The translations under genes and the position numbers were made by a program. From NCBI RefSeq assembly GCF_007992435.1, contig NZ_BKAG01000043.1, forward strand, positions 1-64,000: a DNA stretch of 64,000 nucleotides, given 5' to 3'. This stretch comes from Prosthecobacter gellanilyticus (GTDB taxonomy: Bacteria > Verrucomicrobiota > Verrucomicrobiia > Verrucomicrobiales > Verrucomicrobiaceae). Below, one piece after another: positions 1-8,919 of the stretch. Position 1 is the stretch's first letter. Every line of letters begins with the position of its first letter. The notes beneath the pieces were generated by a model that saw only the letters and a program-made list of their open reading frames with translations, made no database searches and was not told the origin of the DNA.

Positions 1-90
1 ATGCACCTCACACTGATGGAAACATAGCTCATGGGTGAGTGAGAGACTGCACCATCTACAGTCTCATACTCACGCCGTTCTGCCAGCAAA

Positions 91-1968
91 TCACCCCTCC
101 GCCCCAAACGCCTCCAACTCTGCAGCCGCCTTCTCCCACGCGCTGGTCTCCTTAGCGATCTTCGGCTCGATCTGCTCCATCTCCGCCGTCAGCGCACGGA
201 ACCTGGCGGCATCGGCATAGGTAGCACCGTCTTGGAGCAGGTTCACCAGCTCCAGCTTGCGCCTCTCGAGCTGAGCCAGGGCTTGCTCGATGGTGGCCAC
301 CTTCTGCTCCAGGGCCTTCTTCTCCTTGCTGCGCGCATTGCGGGCATCCGCCTCGGCGCGCTTCTGCTCCTTGGTCTTCCCTCCGGGACTCGAGGAAGGT
401 GAGTTACTTTTGCTGGTCTCAGGCGCGCTGTAGTTCTGCGGCTGAGAATTCGTCAGCGTGGCCGTCAGCGCCTCGCGTGCGGAGGTGGCCTTCGTCTTGT
501 CCAGGAAGTATTGATAATCCCCCGCATACGGCGTCAGCACGCCCGAGGCGATGTGCAGCACGTTCTTCGCCATGGCGCGGATGAAGTGCACGTCATGACT
601 GATGAACACCAGCGTGCCCTCATAGTCCTCCAGCGCGGCGATGAGCGCATCGATGCTGCCCATGTCCAGATGCGTCGTCGGCTCATCCATCAAAAGTAGG
701 TTAGGCGGATCCAGCAGCAGGCGCACCAGCGCCAGACGGCTCTTTTCACCCCCGCTCAGCACGCCCACGGTCTTGAACACATCATCCCCCTGGAAAAGGA
801 AGCTGCCCAGCAACGTGCGGCAAAGGTTCTCACCCGGCCGGCTTGGCAGATCCATGGCCGACTGCAGCACTGTGTGCCGCATGTTCAGCACATCACCGCG
901 ATACTGCGCGAAGTAACCCAGCTTCACATTGTGGCCCAGGTCGCGCTTGCCCGCATGAGGCTGCAGCGCACCGGCAAGCAGCTTCAGCAGCGTGGACTTG
1001 CCCGCGCCATTGGGACCCACCAGCACAAGCCGCTGGCCACGCTCGATCTCGAAATCGAGATCCTCATAGACCGGGTTCTGGGGATAGCTGAAGGCCACCT
1101 CCTGGAGCGTCATCACCCGCAGTCCGCTGCGCGGGGGCTGTGGAAAACGGAACTTCACCTGCTTTGCCGCCGCCTGTGGCGCATCCACCTTCTCCATGCG
1201 GCCGATCATCTTCAGCTTGTCCTGGGCACGCGAGGCGAAGTTCGCCTTCGCCTTGAAACGATCCGCCCACTGCTGGAGCTTGGCGATCTCCTTCTGCTGA
1301 TTGTCAAAAGCCGACTGCATCTGCCCCTGGCGTGCCTCTTTCTCGATCAAGTAGTCGTCATAGTTCCCACGATAGCGGTACACCTTTGAATGCGCGATCT
1401 CCAGGATCGTGTCCGTCAGCGCGTTCAGGAACTCACGGTCATGAGAGATCATCAGGATCGCACCCGGATAACCCTGCAGATAGTCCTGAAACCAAATGAG
1501 CGATTCAAGATCCAGATGGTTCGTCGGCTCATCCAGCAGCAGCAGATCCGGCTCTTGCACAAGCAGGCGCGCCAGATGCGCACGCATCACCCAGCCACCG
1601 CTCAGCGTGCGGGCGCGACGCTCAAAATCACTCTCGCGAAACGCCAGCCCCTTCAGGATGCGCTTGGCCTTCGGCTCCGCCTCCCAGCGGCTGTGCTCGT
1701 CCACATGGCCCGTGGCCAGTTGCAGCACGGTCACGTCATCCACGGGGGCGCTTTCCTGCGGCAGGAAGCCAAAGTCCAGCCCGCGCTCCATCGTCACCTG
1801 ACCATCGTCCGGCGTCGACTCCCGCAGCAGGAGCGAGAACAGCGTGGACTTCCCCGCCCCGTTCGGACCGATCAGGCCGATCTTCTCACCACGATTAATA
1901 TGAAACGACACGCCGCTGAACAGAGTGCGGCCTGCGTAGGTTTTGCTGACATTGTTGACGGAGAGCAT
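91..1968 (-). CDS. ABC-F family ATPase (Uup/YheS-like), 625 aa
   Basis: A soluble protein with two ABC ATPase domains and no membrane segments, the layout of ABC-F proteins that act on ribosomes. Domain 1 starts at residue 1 with a Walker A GPNGAGKST near residue 35, signature LSGGW and Walker B LLLLDEPTNHLD. Domain 2 (about 290-500) repeats GPNGAGKST, with LSGGEKSR and LLLMDEPTTHLD. The linker is charged, and the C-terminal 100 residues are a Lys/Glu-rich coiled coil after a Ser/Pro-rich hinge, as in Uup/YheS. The start is the ATG at 1968, directly at the first beta strand (MLSVNNVSKTY). Family membership is certain; whether it is a translation factor or an antibiotic-resistance type cannot be read from the sequence. 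Confidence 0.93.
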   Translation of the reverse strand: MLSVNNVSKTYAGRTLFSGVSFHINRGEKIGLIGPNGAGKSTLFSLLLRESTPDDGQVTMERGLDFGFLPQESAPVDDVTVLQLATGHVDEHSRWEAEPKAKRILKGLAFRESDFERRARTLSGGWVMRAHLARLLVQEPDLLLLDEPTNHLDLESLIWFQDYLQGYPGAILMISHDREFLNALTDTILEIAHSKVYRYRGNYDDYLIEKEARQGQMQSAFDNQQKEIAKLQQWADRFKAKANFASRAQDKLKMIGRMEKVDAPQAAAKQVKFRFPQPPRSGLRVMTLQEVAFSYPQNPVYEDLDFEIERGQRLVLVGPNGAGKSTLLKLLAGALQPHAGKRDLGHNVKLGYFAQYRGDVLNMRHTVLQSAMDLPSRPGENLCRTLLGSFLFQGDDVFKTVGVLSGGEKSRLALVRLLLDPPNLLLMDEPTTHLDMGSIDALIAALEDYEGTLVFISHDVHFIRAMAKNVLHIASGVLTPYAGDYQYFLDKTKATSAREALTATLTNSQPQNYSAPETSKSNSPSSSPGGKTKEQKRAEADARNARSKEKKALEQKVATIEQALAQLERRKLELVNLLQDGATYADAARFRALTAEMEQIEPKIAKETSAWEKAAAELEAFGAEG

Positions 1969-2071
1969 GTGGGGGCGCTTTCAGTGAACGGGAGAGCGCC
2001 AAGTGCAAGGTAAACCCCATTTTGCTTCCCTGGACTCTTGCTCCATTCTGGCAACCGCCCCGCTCGTCGCC

Positions 2072-2443
2072 ATGCCCTCCACCACCGATCCCGAAGTCAT
2101 CGCCGTCGGCCTCAAAGCCCTCCGCAGACGCCGCCTGATCGTCTGGACCGCCATGCTGGCACCGCTCGTGGCGTTCGCCGTCTTCGAGGGTAGTTACATG
2201 GACTATGTAGTCCCCTTCTATTTCCTCCTGATGCTGCTTGGACCGACGAGCATCGTCCTGAGTGAATGCCCTCGCTGCGGCGAGCTGTTTCACATCAAGG
2301 GAATCTTCTCCAGCGTCTCCACCAGATACTGCCTGCACTGCAATCTCCCCCTCAAGGAACCTCCGCCCAAGCCCAAGCTCGAATCCCTCAACAAGAAGAA
2401 GATCAAGAAACGCCGGACCAAGAAGAAGCGTTCCCCCCGTTAA
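2072..2443 (+). CDS. Small membrane protein with a C-terminal zinc ribbon, 123 aa
   Basis: Not a recognised family. It has two predicted membrane helices close together (LIVWTAMLAPLVAFAVF and VVPFYFLLMLLGPTSIV), then a four-cysteine zinc ribbon (CPRCGELF ... YCLHC), and ends in a very basic Lys/Arg tail (KKKIKKRRTKKKRSPR). An upstream in-frame start at 2003 would add 23 residues with no features, so the ATG at 2072 is preferred. It is convergent with purL and shares its 3' stem-loop. A membrane-anchored metal-binding or nucleic-acid-proximal role is possible, but the function is unknown. Confidence 0.7.
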   Translation: MPSTTDPEVIAVGLKALRRRRLIVWTAMLAPLVAFAVFEGSYMDYVVPFYFLLMLLGPTSIVLSECPRCGELFHIKGIFSSVSTRYCLHCNLPLKEPPPKPKLESLNKKKIKKRRTKKKRSPR

Positions 2444-2455
2444 TCCCGCCCATCT

Positions 2456-2506
2456 TGTGAATCCTGTCATCCAGGCTGCGGATCACTCCGCAGCCTGCAA
2501 TTCACA
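2456..2506. terminator. Stem-loop between convergent genes (bidirectional terminator candidate)
   Basis: A perfect 11-bp stem (CAGGCTGCGGA at 2472-2482, TCCGCAGCCTG at 2487-2497) closes a TCAC loop. Outer arms TGTGAAT/ATTCACA (2456-2462 and 2500-2506) extend the hairpin. It lies between the ends of the zinc-ribbon gene and purL. No U-tract follows on either strand, so it may act mainly as a 3' stabiliser. Confidence 0.5.
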
Positions 2507-2508
2507 GA

Positions 2509-4899
2509 TCAATAATAAGGCACCAGACCACCCTGCCAGATCGACTTCAGGTCACTGACAGCCGCATCAATCAGAGTGCTGCCACGCAGCGTGATGTTGA
2601 GATACTTCTCGTTCGTGGCCTCACCGATCACCACCGCACCCGCGGCCTTGGCAGCAGTAAGGTGCTCAGGAGCGACCTCGAGCAGCAAGCGGCCCGGAGT
2701 TTCGCCAAAGAGCAGTTCGGCCACCGTGCAATCCTTCGTCGCAGGCAGGTTTTCCAGCTCCACCTTCACACCAGCCTTGCCACTGAAGGCAAATTCCGCC
2801 AGCGCGACGCCCAGACCACCTTCGCTCAAATCATGACAGGCGAGCACCGCGCCGCTCTTGGCCAGCTCATGATACTTCTCATAGCTCGCCCAGGTGGCAG
2901 CTTCTTTCCAGGTCGGTGCGCCATCAAGGCCCGCGCCCTTCGTGTATTTCGCAAACACGCTGCCGCGCAGACCAGCGGTGGTGCCGCCGATCAGGCAGAG
3001 CTTGCTGCCTGCACGACGCAGGGACGCGCCGACGACATGCTTCGCATCCTCAATGATGCCGAAACCGCTAACCAGAAGCGTGACAGGGATCGAGACCGGG
3101 CCGTCTTCGGTGATGAAGTAGTTGTAGAAGCTGTCCTTGCCGGACACAAACGGCGCGCCGTAAGCGATCGCGGACTCAGCCATGCCCTTCGTGCATTCGA
3201 CCAGGGCGCCCAGTTCCTTCTCAGCATCCGGATTGCCCATGCAGAAGTTGTCCAGGATGGCGATACGCTGTGGATTTGCACCCATGGCCACCAGCTGGCG
3301 CACGCACTCATCCACGCAGGCGCGGCCCATCGCATGAGGGTCATTCTTGCCCCACTCAGGCAGAAGCGCACAGGCCAGGGCCACAAGCTGCTTCGAGCCA
3401 TCCACCTTGATCACACTACCATCCTGCGGCGCATCACCTGCGGCACCGGCCAGCGGCTTCAGCACCGTGTTGCCCTGCACTTCATGGTCATACTCACGGA
3501 TGATCGGCTCACGGGAGACGATGGCGAAATCAGCGAGGAGCGTCTTCAGCACCTGCGTCCAGGATTCCGGACGCACGGCCACCTTCGGAGCCAGGGCCGC
3601 AGGCTGGCGCCAATGCGCACGCATCTCACGGCGAGGCGCGCCGTGCAGTTTGTCCACCGGCAGATCGCAGACGATGCTGTCATAGTGGAACACACGCAGA
3701 CGCTTGTTGCCGTCCGCCTTCGCGAGCACAAAGATCTCGCTCTGCCACTTGTCAGCGATGGCCTGCAGCGCCGGAAGGTTATGCTCCTCGATGGACATCA
3801 CCATGCGCTCCTGGGACTCGGAGATGAAGACCTGCCAGCTTTCCAGGCCCGGCTCTTTCAGCGGGCAATGGTGAAGATAAACCTCACCTCCCACTTCGCT
3901 CAGCATCTCACCAGCCGCGCTGGAGAAACCACCCGCGCCGCAATCCGTGATGAACTCGATCAAGCCCGCCTCACGTGCCGCGAGCACAAAGTCAGCGACC
4001 TTCTTCTCCTCGATCGGATTGCCGATCTGCACCGCCGTCTGGTCCTCTTCATGAGAATCCGTCGTCAGTTCCGCCGAACTAAATGTTGCGCCTTTCAGAC
4101 CATCCTTGCCCGTGCGACCACCGGCCGCGATCAGCAACTGGCCAGGCTTCACCTCTTTCGCAATGTCCTTGATCGGGATGATCCCGGCCGTGCCGCAGAA
4201 CACCAGCGGATTGTAAATAAAGGTGTCATCAAACTGGATCGCACCATTCACCGTCGGAATGCCCATGCGGTTGCCGTAGTCACGCACGCCGCGCACCACG
4301 CCGCGCATGATGCCCAGAGGATGGATCACATCCTTCGCCTTCAGATCTTCCTGCTTGGTATCTGGCGGGCCAAAGCAAAACACATCGATGGAAGCCACCG
4401 GCTTCGATCCCTTGCCGGCACCCAGAATGTCACGGATCACACCGCCCAGGCCCGTGTTCGCACCAGCATACGGCTCGATGGCGCTCGGGTGGTTATGCGT
4501 CTCCACTTTCAGACACACAGCCTTGTCATCATCCAGCTTCACAAAGCCCGCGTTGTCCACGAAAGCGCTCAGCACGAAGTCTGGCTTGTCGGCCATGATC
4601 TTCTCCGTCGTCGCGCGGATGTAGGTCTTGAAGAGGCTGTCCACCACTTCCTGCTCACCATTCAGCGTGTGATAGATCTTCGCATTGAAGATACGGTGCT
4701 TGCAGTGCTCCGACCACGTCTGGGCGATGACCTCAAGCTCGACGTCCGTCGGATCACGGCCCTCATCGTTGAAAATCTGCTGCACCACCAGCATGTCAGC
4801 CTTCGAGAGCGAAAGCTTCATCTTCTTCGACAGGTCCAGAAGCTGGTCGGCAAGAAGCTCACGGACAGGGATGGTGCGGAAAACGGCGGTGGCAGACAT
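2509..4899 (-). CDS. purL: Phosphoribosylformylglycinamidine synthase subunit PurL, 796 aa
   Basis: Catalyses ATP- and glutamine-dependent conversion of FGAR to FGAM in purine biosynthesis; in small-PurL organisms it works with PurQ and PurS. Recognisable motifs are the N-terminal TWSEHCKH, KVETHNHPSAIEPYAGANTG (ATP/Mg site), GAGGFSSA and the C-terminal half with KDSFYN and CHDLSEGGLGVALAE. At 796 aa it is slightly longer than the usual 720-760 aa small form, and there is no glutamine amidotransferase domain. The ATG at 4899 is the only reasonable start; its leader is pyrimidine-rich (CTCTCCCC) with no Shine-Dalgarno sequence. purQ and purS are not adjacent. Confidence 0.95.
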   Translation of the reverse strand: MSATAVFRTIPVRELLADQLLDLSKKMKLSLSKADMLVVQQIFNDEGRDPTDVELEVIAQTWSEHCKHRIFNAKIYHTLNGEQEVVDSLFKTYIRATTEKIMADKPDFVLSAFVDNAGFVKLDDDKAVCLKVETHNHPSAIEPYAGANTGLGGVIRDILGAGKGSKPVASIDVFCFGPPDTKQEDLKAKDVIHPLGIMRGVVRGVRDYGNRMGIPTVNGAIQFDDTFIYNPLVFCGTAGIIPIKDIAKEVKPGQLLIAAGGRTGKDGLKGATFSSAELTTDSHEEDQTAVQIGNPIEEKKVADFVLAAREAGLIEFITDCGAGGFSSAAGEMLSEVGGEVYLHHCPLKEPGLESWQVFISESQERMVMSIEEHNLPALQAIADKWQSEIFVLAKADGNKRLRVFHYDSIVCDLPVDKLHGAPRREMRAHWRQPAALAPKVAVRPESWTQVLKTLLADFAIVSREPIIREYDHEVQGNTVLKPLAGAAGDAPQDGSVIKVDGSKQLVALACALLPEWGKNDPHAMGRACVDECVRQLVAMGANPQRIAILDNFCMGNPDAEKELGALVECTKGMAESAIAYGAPFVSGKDSFYNYFITEDGPVSIPVTLLVSGFGIIEDAKHVVGASLRRAGSKLCLIGGTTAGLRGSVFAKYTKGAGLDGAPTWKEAATWASYEKYHELAKSGAVLACHDLSEGGLGVALAEFAFSGKAGVKVELENLPATKDCTVAELLFGETPGRLLLEVAPEHLTAAKAAGAVVIGEATNEKYLNITLRGSTLIDAAVSDLKSIWQGGLVPYY

Positions 4900-5026
4900 G
4901 GATTGGGGAGAGTCGATTTGGCGAGGAATTCGCCCATGGCAAACATTCCCTTCACCCCCTTCAAACCAGAAGCCCTCCTCCCTGCCCCAAATCCCGCGCT
5001 TTCCTCAGGCCACCCCCGTCCTCACC

Positions 5027-5059
5027 AAATCAAAAATCATAAATCGTAAATCATAAATC
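5027..5059. repeat. Short-word AT-rich intergenic repeat
   Basis: In the otherwise featureless gap upstream of purL, a 33-bp run is built from the reiterated word AAATC(G/A)TA / ATAAATC. It stands out from the GC-rich surroundings. It resembles, in construction but not in sequence, the other short-word spacers at 15.4, 20.5, 51.6 and 56.9 kb. Confidence 0.45.
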
Positions 5060-5145
5060 CAGCCCTCATTTCACCCCTCCAGCCCCGCAACCCAAGAACC
5101 CCCTTGCCCCACCCGAATCCCCTGCTAACGGAAACGCTCCCCTTT

Positions 5146-6111
5146 ATGCATCGCAGAATCCGTCTCCGGTTCTCTCTGCTCGCCGCGATCTTCGCCGGGC
5201 TCCTCCTCAGCACTTTCACCTCCCAGGCGCTGGCACAGGCCTCCGTCATCGTGGTGGACACCTTTAACCGCAAGGTCCACGTCGCTGGCAATGCCAATGC
5301 CCGCCGCGCCGTCGGTGGCATGGCCAAGATCGCCACCGCCATGGTCGCCCTGGACTGGTCCGTCGCCTCGAAGGTGGGGGTGAACGTCCTCGCCCCCGTC
5401 CCGGCCTACGCCCCCCAGATAGCCGGCATCAATCAGCTCGGCCTCCAGCCCGGGGACAAGCTCACCATCCGCGACCTCATCTACGCCACCATGATGGGGA
5501 GTGACGACATCGCCGCCATCACTCTGGCAGATTTCGTCGGCCGTGACCACCTCTACCGCCTTGGCCGTCAGGGAGATCCGCAGGTCGAGTTCGTCCGCCA
5601 GATGAACCAGCTCGCCTACCGCGAGGGCGCCACCGGCACCCGTTTCCAGAACCCCCATGGGTATGAAAACACCCGCACCATCGGTGTTTCCACCGCGGCG
5701 GACATCGCCCGTCTCACCCTCTATGCCGTTTCCCGTCCGGCCATGAGCTTCTACACGAACCAGAGCTCCCGAAACATCACCATCTACCGTGCGGGCGGCC
5801 AGCTCTCCGTGCCGGTGAACAACACCAACTCCCTCCTGGGCAATGCGGGTGTCGATGGCGTCAAGGCCAGCTCCACTCCCCGCTCCGGTGGCTGCGCCGC
5901 CGTCTCCGCAGAGCGTCCCGCCTCCGTCTTCAAGCAGGCCAATGGCAGCAGCCTCATCTACCGCCACCGTCTCGTCGTCGTCGTGCTCGGCTCGGCCGAT
6001 CCCTTCGCTGAGACCCAGTCCCTGCTCGGCCAGGGCTGGAATGCCTACAACCGCTGGGTGGCCGCAGGCCGCCCCATCCAGGACGAAAAGCAGTTGTTGA
6101 ACAACTTTTAA
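5146..6111 (+). CDS. Secreted S11 (D,D-carboxypeptidase-like) protein with all catalytic motifs lost, 321 aa
   Basis: The fold matches peptidase S11 (low-molecular-weight PBP/DacA type): signal peptide (MHRRIRLRFSLLAAIFAGLL ... ALAQA), then the segment around residues 53-70 that aligns with the usual RRPPASLTKIMTALVALE. The family's SxxK reads G58-M-A-K61, SxN reads S119-D-D121, and KTG reads K240-A-S242. The nucleophilic serine is therefore absent and the other two motifs are altered. The frame is open and the rest of the fold is intact, so this looks like a maintained pseudoenzyme rather than a decaying gene. An alternative TTG at 5104 would put 14 residues before the signal peptide; the ATG at 5146 fits better. 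It may bind peptidoglycan without cleaving it. Confidence 0.82.
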   Translation: MHRRIRLRFSLLAAIFAGLLLSTFTSQALAQASVIVVDTFNRKVHVAGNANARRAVGGMAKIATAMVALDWSVASKVGVNVLAPVPAYAPQIAGINQLGLQPGDKLTIRDLIYATMMGSDDIAAITLADFVGRDHLYRLGRQGDPQVEFVRQMNQLAYREGATGTRFQNPHGYENTRTIGVSTAADIARLTLYAVSRPAMSFYTNQSSRNITIYRAGGQLSVPVNNTNSLLGNAGVDGVKASSTPRSGGCAAVSAERPASVFKQANGSSLIYRHRLVVVVLGSADPFAETQSLLGQGWNAYNRWVAAGRPIQDEKQLLNNF

Positions 6112-6184
6112 ATCAAGCCAGCAGGCTTCTCCCGCCGCTGTCTTTGCCTCAAAACCCCTACCCCATCATCCCCCCACTCACTTT

Positions 6185-7279
6185 ATGCGTATCGGTATCC
6201 TGAACAGCGGCGGCGACTGCCCCGGCCTCAATGCAGTCATTCACGGCGTCGTCGGCGCAGCTCACACTCACGGCTGGGAAGTCGTTGGCTTCCGCGATGG
6301 CTTTGAAGGCATGCTCCCCCCAGGTGACTACATGCTGCTGGACCCCTCCCGCACCGTCGGCATCACCAAGCTCGGCGGCACCATCCTCGGCACCACCAAC
6401 AAAGGCCACTTCGTCGCCAAAATCGGCGAGGGCAATGTCTCCGAAGTTCCCCACGAGATCGTCGAAAAGGCCAAGGCCACCCTTCGTCACCTCGAGATCG
6501 GCGCTCTGATCGTCGTCGGTGGAGACGGCTCCCTCACCACCGCCCTCCAGCTTTATAACATGGGCGTGCCCGTCATCGGCGTGCCGAAGACCATTGATAA
6601 CGACATCCAGGCCACCGCCATGACCTTCGGCTTCGACAGCGCCGTGCATGCCGTGGTGGATGCTCTCGACCGTCTCCACACCACCGCGGAAAGCCATAAG
6701 CGCGCCATCGTGCTTGAGGTCATGGGCCGTCACGCAGGCTGGATCGCCCTCTACGGCGGCATGGCCGGCGGCGCGGACGTCATCCTCCTTCCGGAGATCC
6801 CCTTTAAAATGGAACACGTGGCAGACGCCATCCGCCAGCGTGATGCCCGCGGCCACCACAGCACTCTCGTCGTGGTCGCTGAAGGTGCTCGCATGGAAAC
6901 GGGTGAGCTTTTGAAGAAGGAAACCGTCGGCGGCAAAGGCGAGGACCGCCTCGGCGGCATCGGCGACTACGTCGCGAAGAAGATCGAAGACATGACCGGC
7001 AAGGAAACCCGCGCCTGTACCCTCGGTCACCTTCAGCGTGGTGGTGCACCGACCGCTCTCGACCGCATCCTCGGCGTGCGCTTTGGCGCCATGGCCGTCA
7101 GCCTGATCGAGCAGGGCAAGTTCGGCCGCATGGTCAGCTACCAGCAGTATCAGGTCGGCGATGTCAGCATCGAGGAAGCCGTGAACCAGCTCCGCCTCGT
7201 GAAGTCTGACAGCGAGATCGTCAATGCCGGCCGCAGCATCGGCATCTGCTTTGGCGATCGCCCCGTGCTCCAGCGCTAA
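6185..7279 (+). CDS. pfkA: 6-phosphofructokinase, 364 aa
   Basis: Phosphorylates fructose 6-phosphate at the committed step of glycolysis. Visible motifs are the N-terminal GILNSGGDCPGLNA, GGDGS (residues about 112-116; Gly rather than the Asp typical of PPi-dependent enzymes, favouring ATP), PKTIDNDI with catalytic Asp, MGRHAGWIA, and GHLQRGGAPTALDR. The PK before TIDND is found in both ATP- and PPi-using group III enzymes, so the phosphate donor is likely but not certainly ATP. It starts at ATG 6185, 73 bp after the S11-like gene, and is followed by yebC after 48 bp; the three may be co-transcribed. Confidence 0.94.
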   Translation: MRIGILNSGGDCPGLNAVIHGVVGAAHTHGWEVVGFRDGFEGMLPPGDYMLLDPSRTVGITKLGGTILGTTNKGHFVAKIGEGNVSEVPHEIVEKAKATLRHLEIGALIVVGGDGSLTTALQLYNMGVPVIGVPKTIDNDIQATAMTFGFDSAVHAVVDALDRLHTTAESHKRAIVLEVMGRHAGWIALYGGMAGGADVILLPEIPFKMEHVADAIRQRDARGHHSTLVVVAEGARMETGELLKKETVGGKGEDRLGGIGDYVAKKIEDMTGKETRACTLGHLQRGGAPTALDRILGVRFGAMAVSLIEQGKFGRMVSYQQYQVGDVSIEEAVNQLRLVKSDSEIVNAGRSIGICFGDRPVLQR

Positions 7280-7327
7280 TCCGATCCTTTTTCTTTTCGT
7301 CCTTCCACCACCACACCCTCACCAACC

Positions 7328-8053
7328 ATGGGCGCACAATGGAAACAAAAGTGGCGTGAACTCGCCGCCGACCAGAAAGGCAAAATCGTCGGCAAGCTGA
7401 CACGTGAAATCCAGGTCGCGGCCCGCCTCGGCGGACCCGACCCCGATCTCAACGCCCGCCTTTACGCCGCTCTTGTGGCTGCGAGAAAGCAGAGCGTCAC
7501 ACGTGATTCCATTGAGCGCGCCATCGCCAAGGGCAGTGGTGTGGGCGGAGAGCCCGTGAATTACCAGACCGTCGTCTTTGAAGGCTTCGCCCCTCACCGC
7601 ATCCCGGTCATGGTCGAGTGCCTCACGGACAACAACAACCGCACCTCCTCCGAGGTCCGTGTTCTATTCAAGGCAGGCAGCCTCGGCACACCCGGCTCCG
7701 TCGCCTGGATGTTCGAGCATTGCGGTCTCGTTGAAGCCCAGCACAAGGACAAGACTCTCGACATCGAAGTCGCCGCCCTCGAAGCCGAGGCTGATAATGT
7801 CGAGCCCCTTGAGCTCGATGAAGAAGACGCCGCCGGCCATATCGGCGCCCGTTTCTTCTGCCCCATCTCCAGTCTCGACATCGTCACCAAGGCCCTCAAA
7901 GCCGCAGGTTGGACGGTGACTACCTCCGAGCTGCATTATCATCCCAAAGACTGCCCCGAGATCACCGACGCTCAGCGCGAAGAAGTCACCAACTTCCTCC
8001 AAGGCCTCGACGGCCACGCCGACGTCCACCGCGTCTACGCCGCGATGAAGTAA
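7328..8053 (+). CDS. YebC/PmpR (TACO1) family protein, 241 aa
   Basis: A YebC-family protein; members are described as DNA-binding regulators and, more recently, as factors that help ribosomes through difficult sequences. It has the conserved N-terminal KWRELAADQKGK, the TREIQVAARLGG segment, SVTRDSIERAIAKG and the LTDNNNRTSSEVR signature, with length typical of the family (about 240 aa). The usual start MGRKW/MAGHSKW appears here as MGAQWKQKW. The ATG at 7328 follows a C/A-rich leader with no Shine-Dalgarno sequence. A strong terminator follows. Confidence 0.92.
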   Translation: MGAQWKQKWRELAADQKGKIVGKLTREIQVAARLGGPDPDLNARLYAALVAARKQSVTRDSIERAIAKGSGVGGEPVNYQTVVFEGFAPHRIPVMVECLTDNNNRTSSEVRVLFKAGSLGTPGSVAWMFEHCGLVEAQHKDKTLDIEVAALEAEADNVEPLELDEEDAAGHIGARFFCPISSLDIVTKALKAAGWTVTTSELHYHPKDCPEITDAQREEVTNFLQGLDGHADVHRVYAAMK

Positions 8054-8087
8054 GGGTGGCGGCATAACCAACTTATTGTTCATTTCT

Positions 8088-8126
8088 AACGCTTCCACGC
8101 TGTCTTGCAGCCTGGAGGCGTTTTAT
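8088..8126 (+). terminator. Rho-independent terminator after yebC
   Basis: Ten-bp stem AACGCTTCCA/TGGAGGCGTT (8088-8097 and 8113-8122, one G-U pair), with an inner GCTG/CAGC extension and a T-rich tail (TTTTAT). It lies 35 bp after the yebC stop and probably ends the pfk-yebC transcript. Confidence 0.8.
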
Positions 8127-8308
8127 AGTAGCCATCACACTCCTTGTGATGAGCTGACGATCAGGTCATCACACCCCATCGCCGAACATCCCCACCAGGA
8201 CATTCGTGCGAAAGCGCATGGGCTCGCATCACACGTCGCTCCGCGCGAGACCTCAGCAAGGAAGAACGCTCTACAGCTTCGGATGTGATGGCTCCTATGC
8301 CAGGACCA

Positions 8309-8659
8309 CTACCACGAAGCCCCCAGCACCCGCGCCTGCGAAACATCCCGCAGATACCGGTAACCCTCGATCACCTCCCGATCAAAAGGCGCAATGAGCG
8401 GAACCACCTCGCGCACATACTCACCATGCGCCGTGTCCTCCAGCACATCCAGATTCGCCAGACACACCTCATCCACATCCCACACCTCACCGTGGATGGA
8501 CACCCCCTCGCGCTCATCCAGCACCATTCCCGGATACCCACCCAGATCATGCAGCCGGAACCTCGGATGCGTCATCGCCATGCCGACGAACGTCTGCCCG
8601 CGTAAATAGCGATGATTCGAATGTCCGCGCTTGAGCGTGCCATAAACAAAGAGGCGCAT
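8309..8659 (-). CDS. Gamma-glutamylcyclotransferase-like (AIG2/GGCT fold) protein, 116 aa
   Basis: A small single-domain protein starting MRLFVYGTLKRGHSNHRYL, the hallmark YGTLKRG substrate-binding loop of the GGCT/AIG2 superfamily. The motif LDVLEDTAHGEYVRE carries the expected acidic residue. Family members release 5-oxoproline from gamma-glutamyl amines or peptides, but many bacterial members have unknown substrates. The ATG at 8659 is preferred to a TTG three codons upstream because YGTLK then sits at the usual distance from the N-terminus. It is convergent with yebC. Confidence 0.85.
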   Translation of the reverse strand: MRLFVYGTLKRGHSNHRYLRGQTFVGMAMTHPRFRLHDLGGYPGMVLDEREGVSIHGEVWDVDEVCLANLDVLEDTAHGEYVREVVPLIAPFDREVIEGYRYLRDVSQARVLGASW

Positions 8660-8769
8660 GGGTGTCAAAAATAGCGATGCCAGGATAGAAGCAAAGCCAG
8701 CGAAGTCACAGCAAGAACAAGGCCGCCCTCGAAAATTCTAGCTCACCAATATCGCTCCAAAATGCCTCG

Positions 8770-8883
8770 AAGCCCAAAGGGCTTCCGCATCATAGCGAAG
8801 GGTTGGTGAGCCCTGGCGAACCTACCCTGGCATCAGACCACCACGTCTCGATGACACAGACGGACTCCAACGGAGTCCCGCAT
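8770..8883. repeat. Intergenic palindrome array (copy A of the CCGTCAT-tailed family)
   Basis: Two short palindromes, AAGCCC-AAA-GGGCTT (8770-8784) and GACTCC-AAC-GGAGTC (8863-8877), are each followed by CCGCAT. Between them lies a stretch (8800-8830) with CCCTGG ... ACCCTGG that resembles the longer hairpin of copies at 9.7 and 26.8 kb. There is no coding potential. It fills the gap between the GGCT-like and lipoate-ligase-like genes. Confidence 0.65.
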
Positions 8884-8919
8884 CTTAAACCCGCCTCGTC
8901 ATCTAACCGAATCACCGTT

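Noticed and set aside
2662..5049. A long plus-strand open frame opposite purL
   Set aside because: Antisense shadow of purL, with an Arg/His/Leu-rich meaningless product.
8130..8300. Possible degraded fourth copy of the MITE-like element (it contains ATCACAC and CGCTCCGCGCGAG words)
   Set aside because: The similarity is limited to short words; neither terminal repeat is present.
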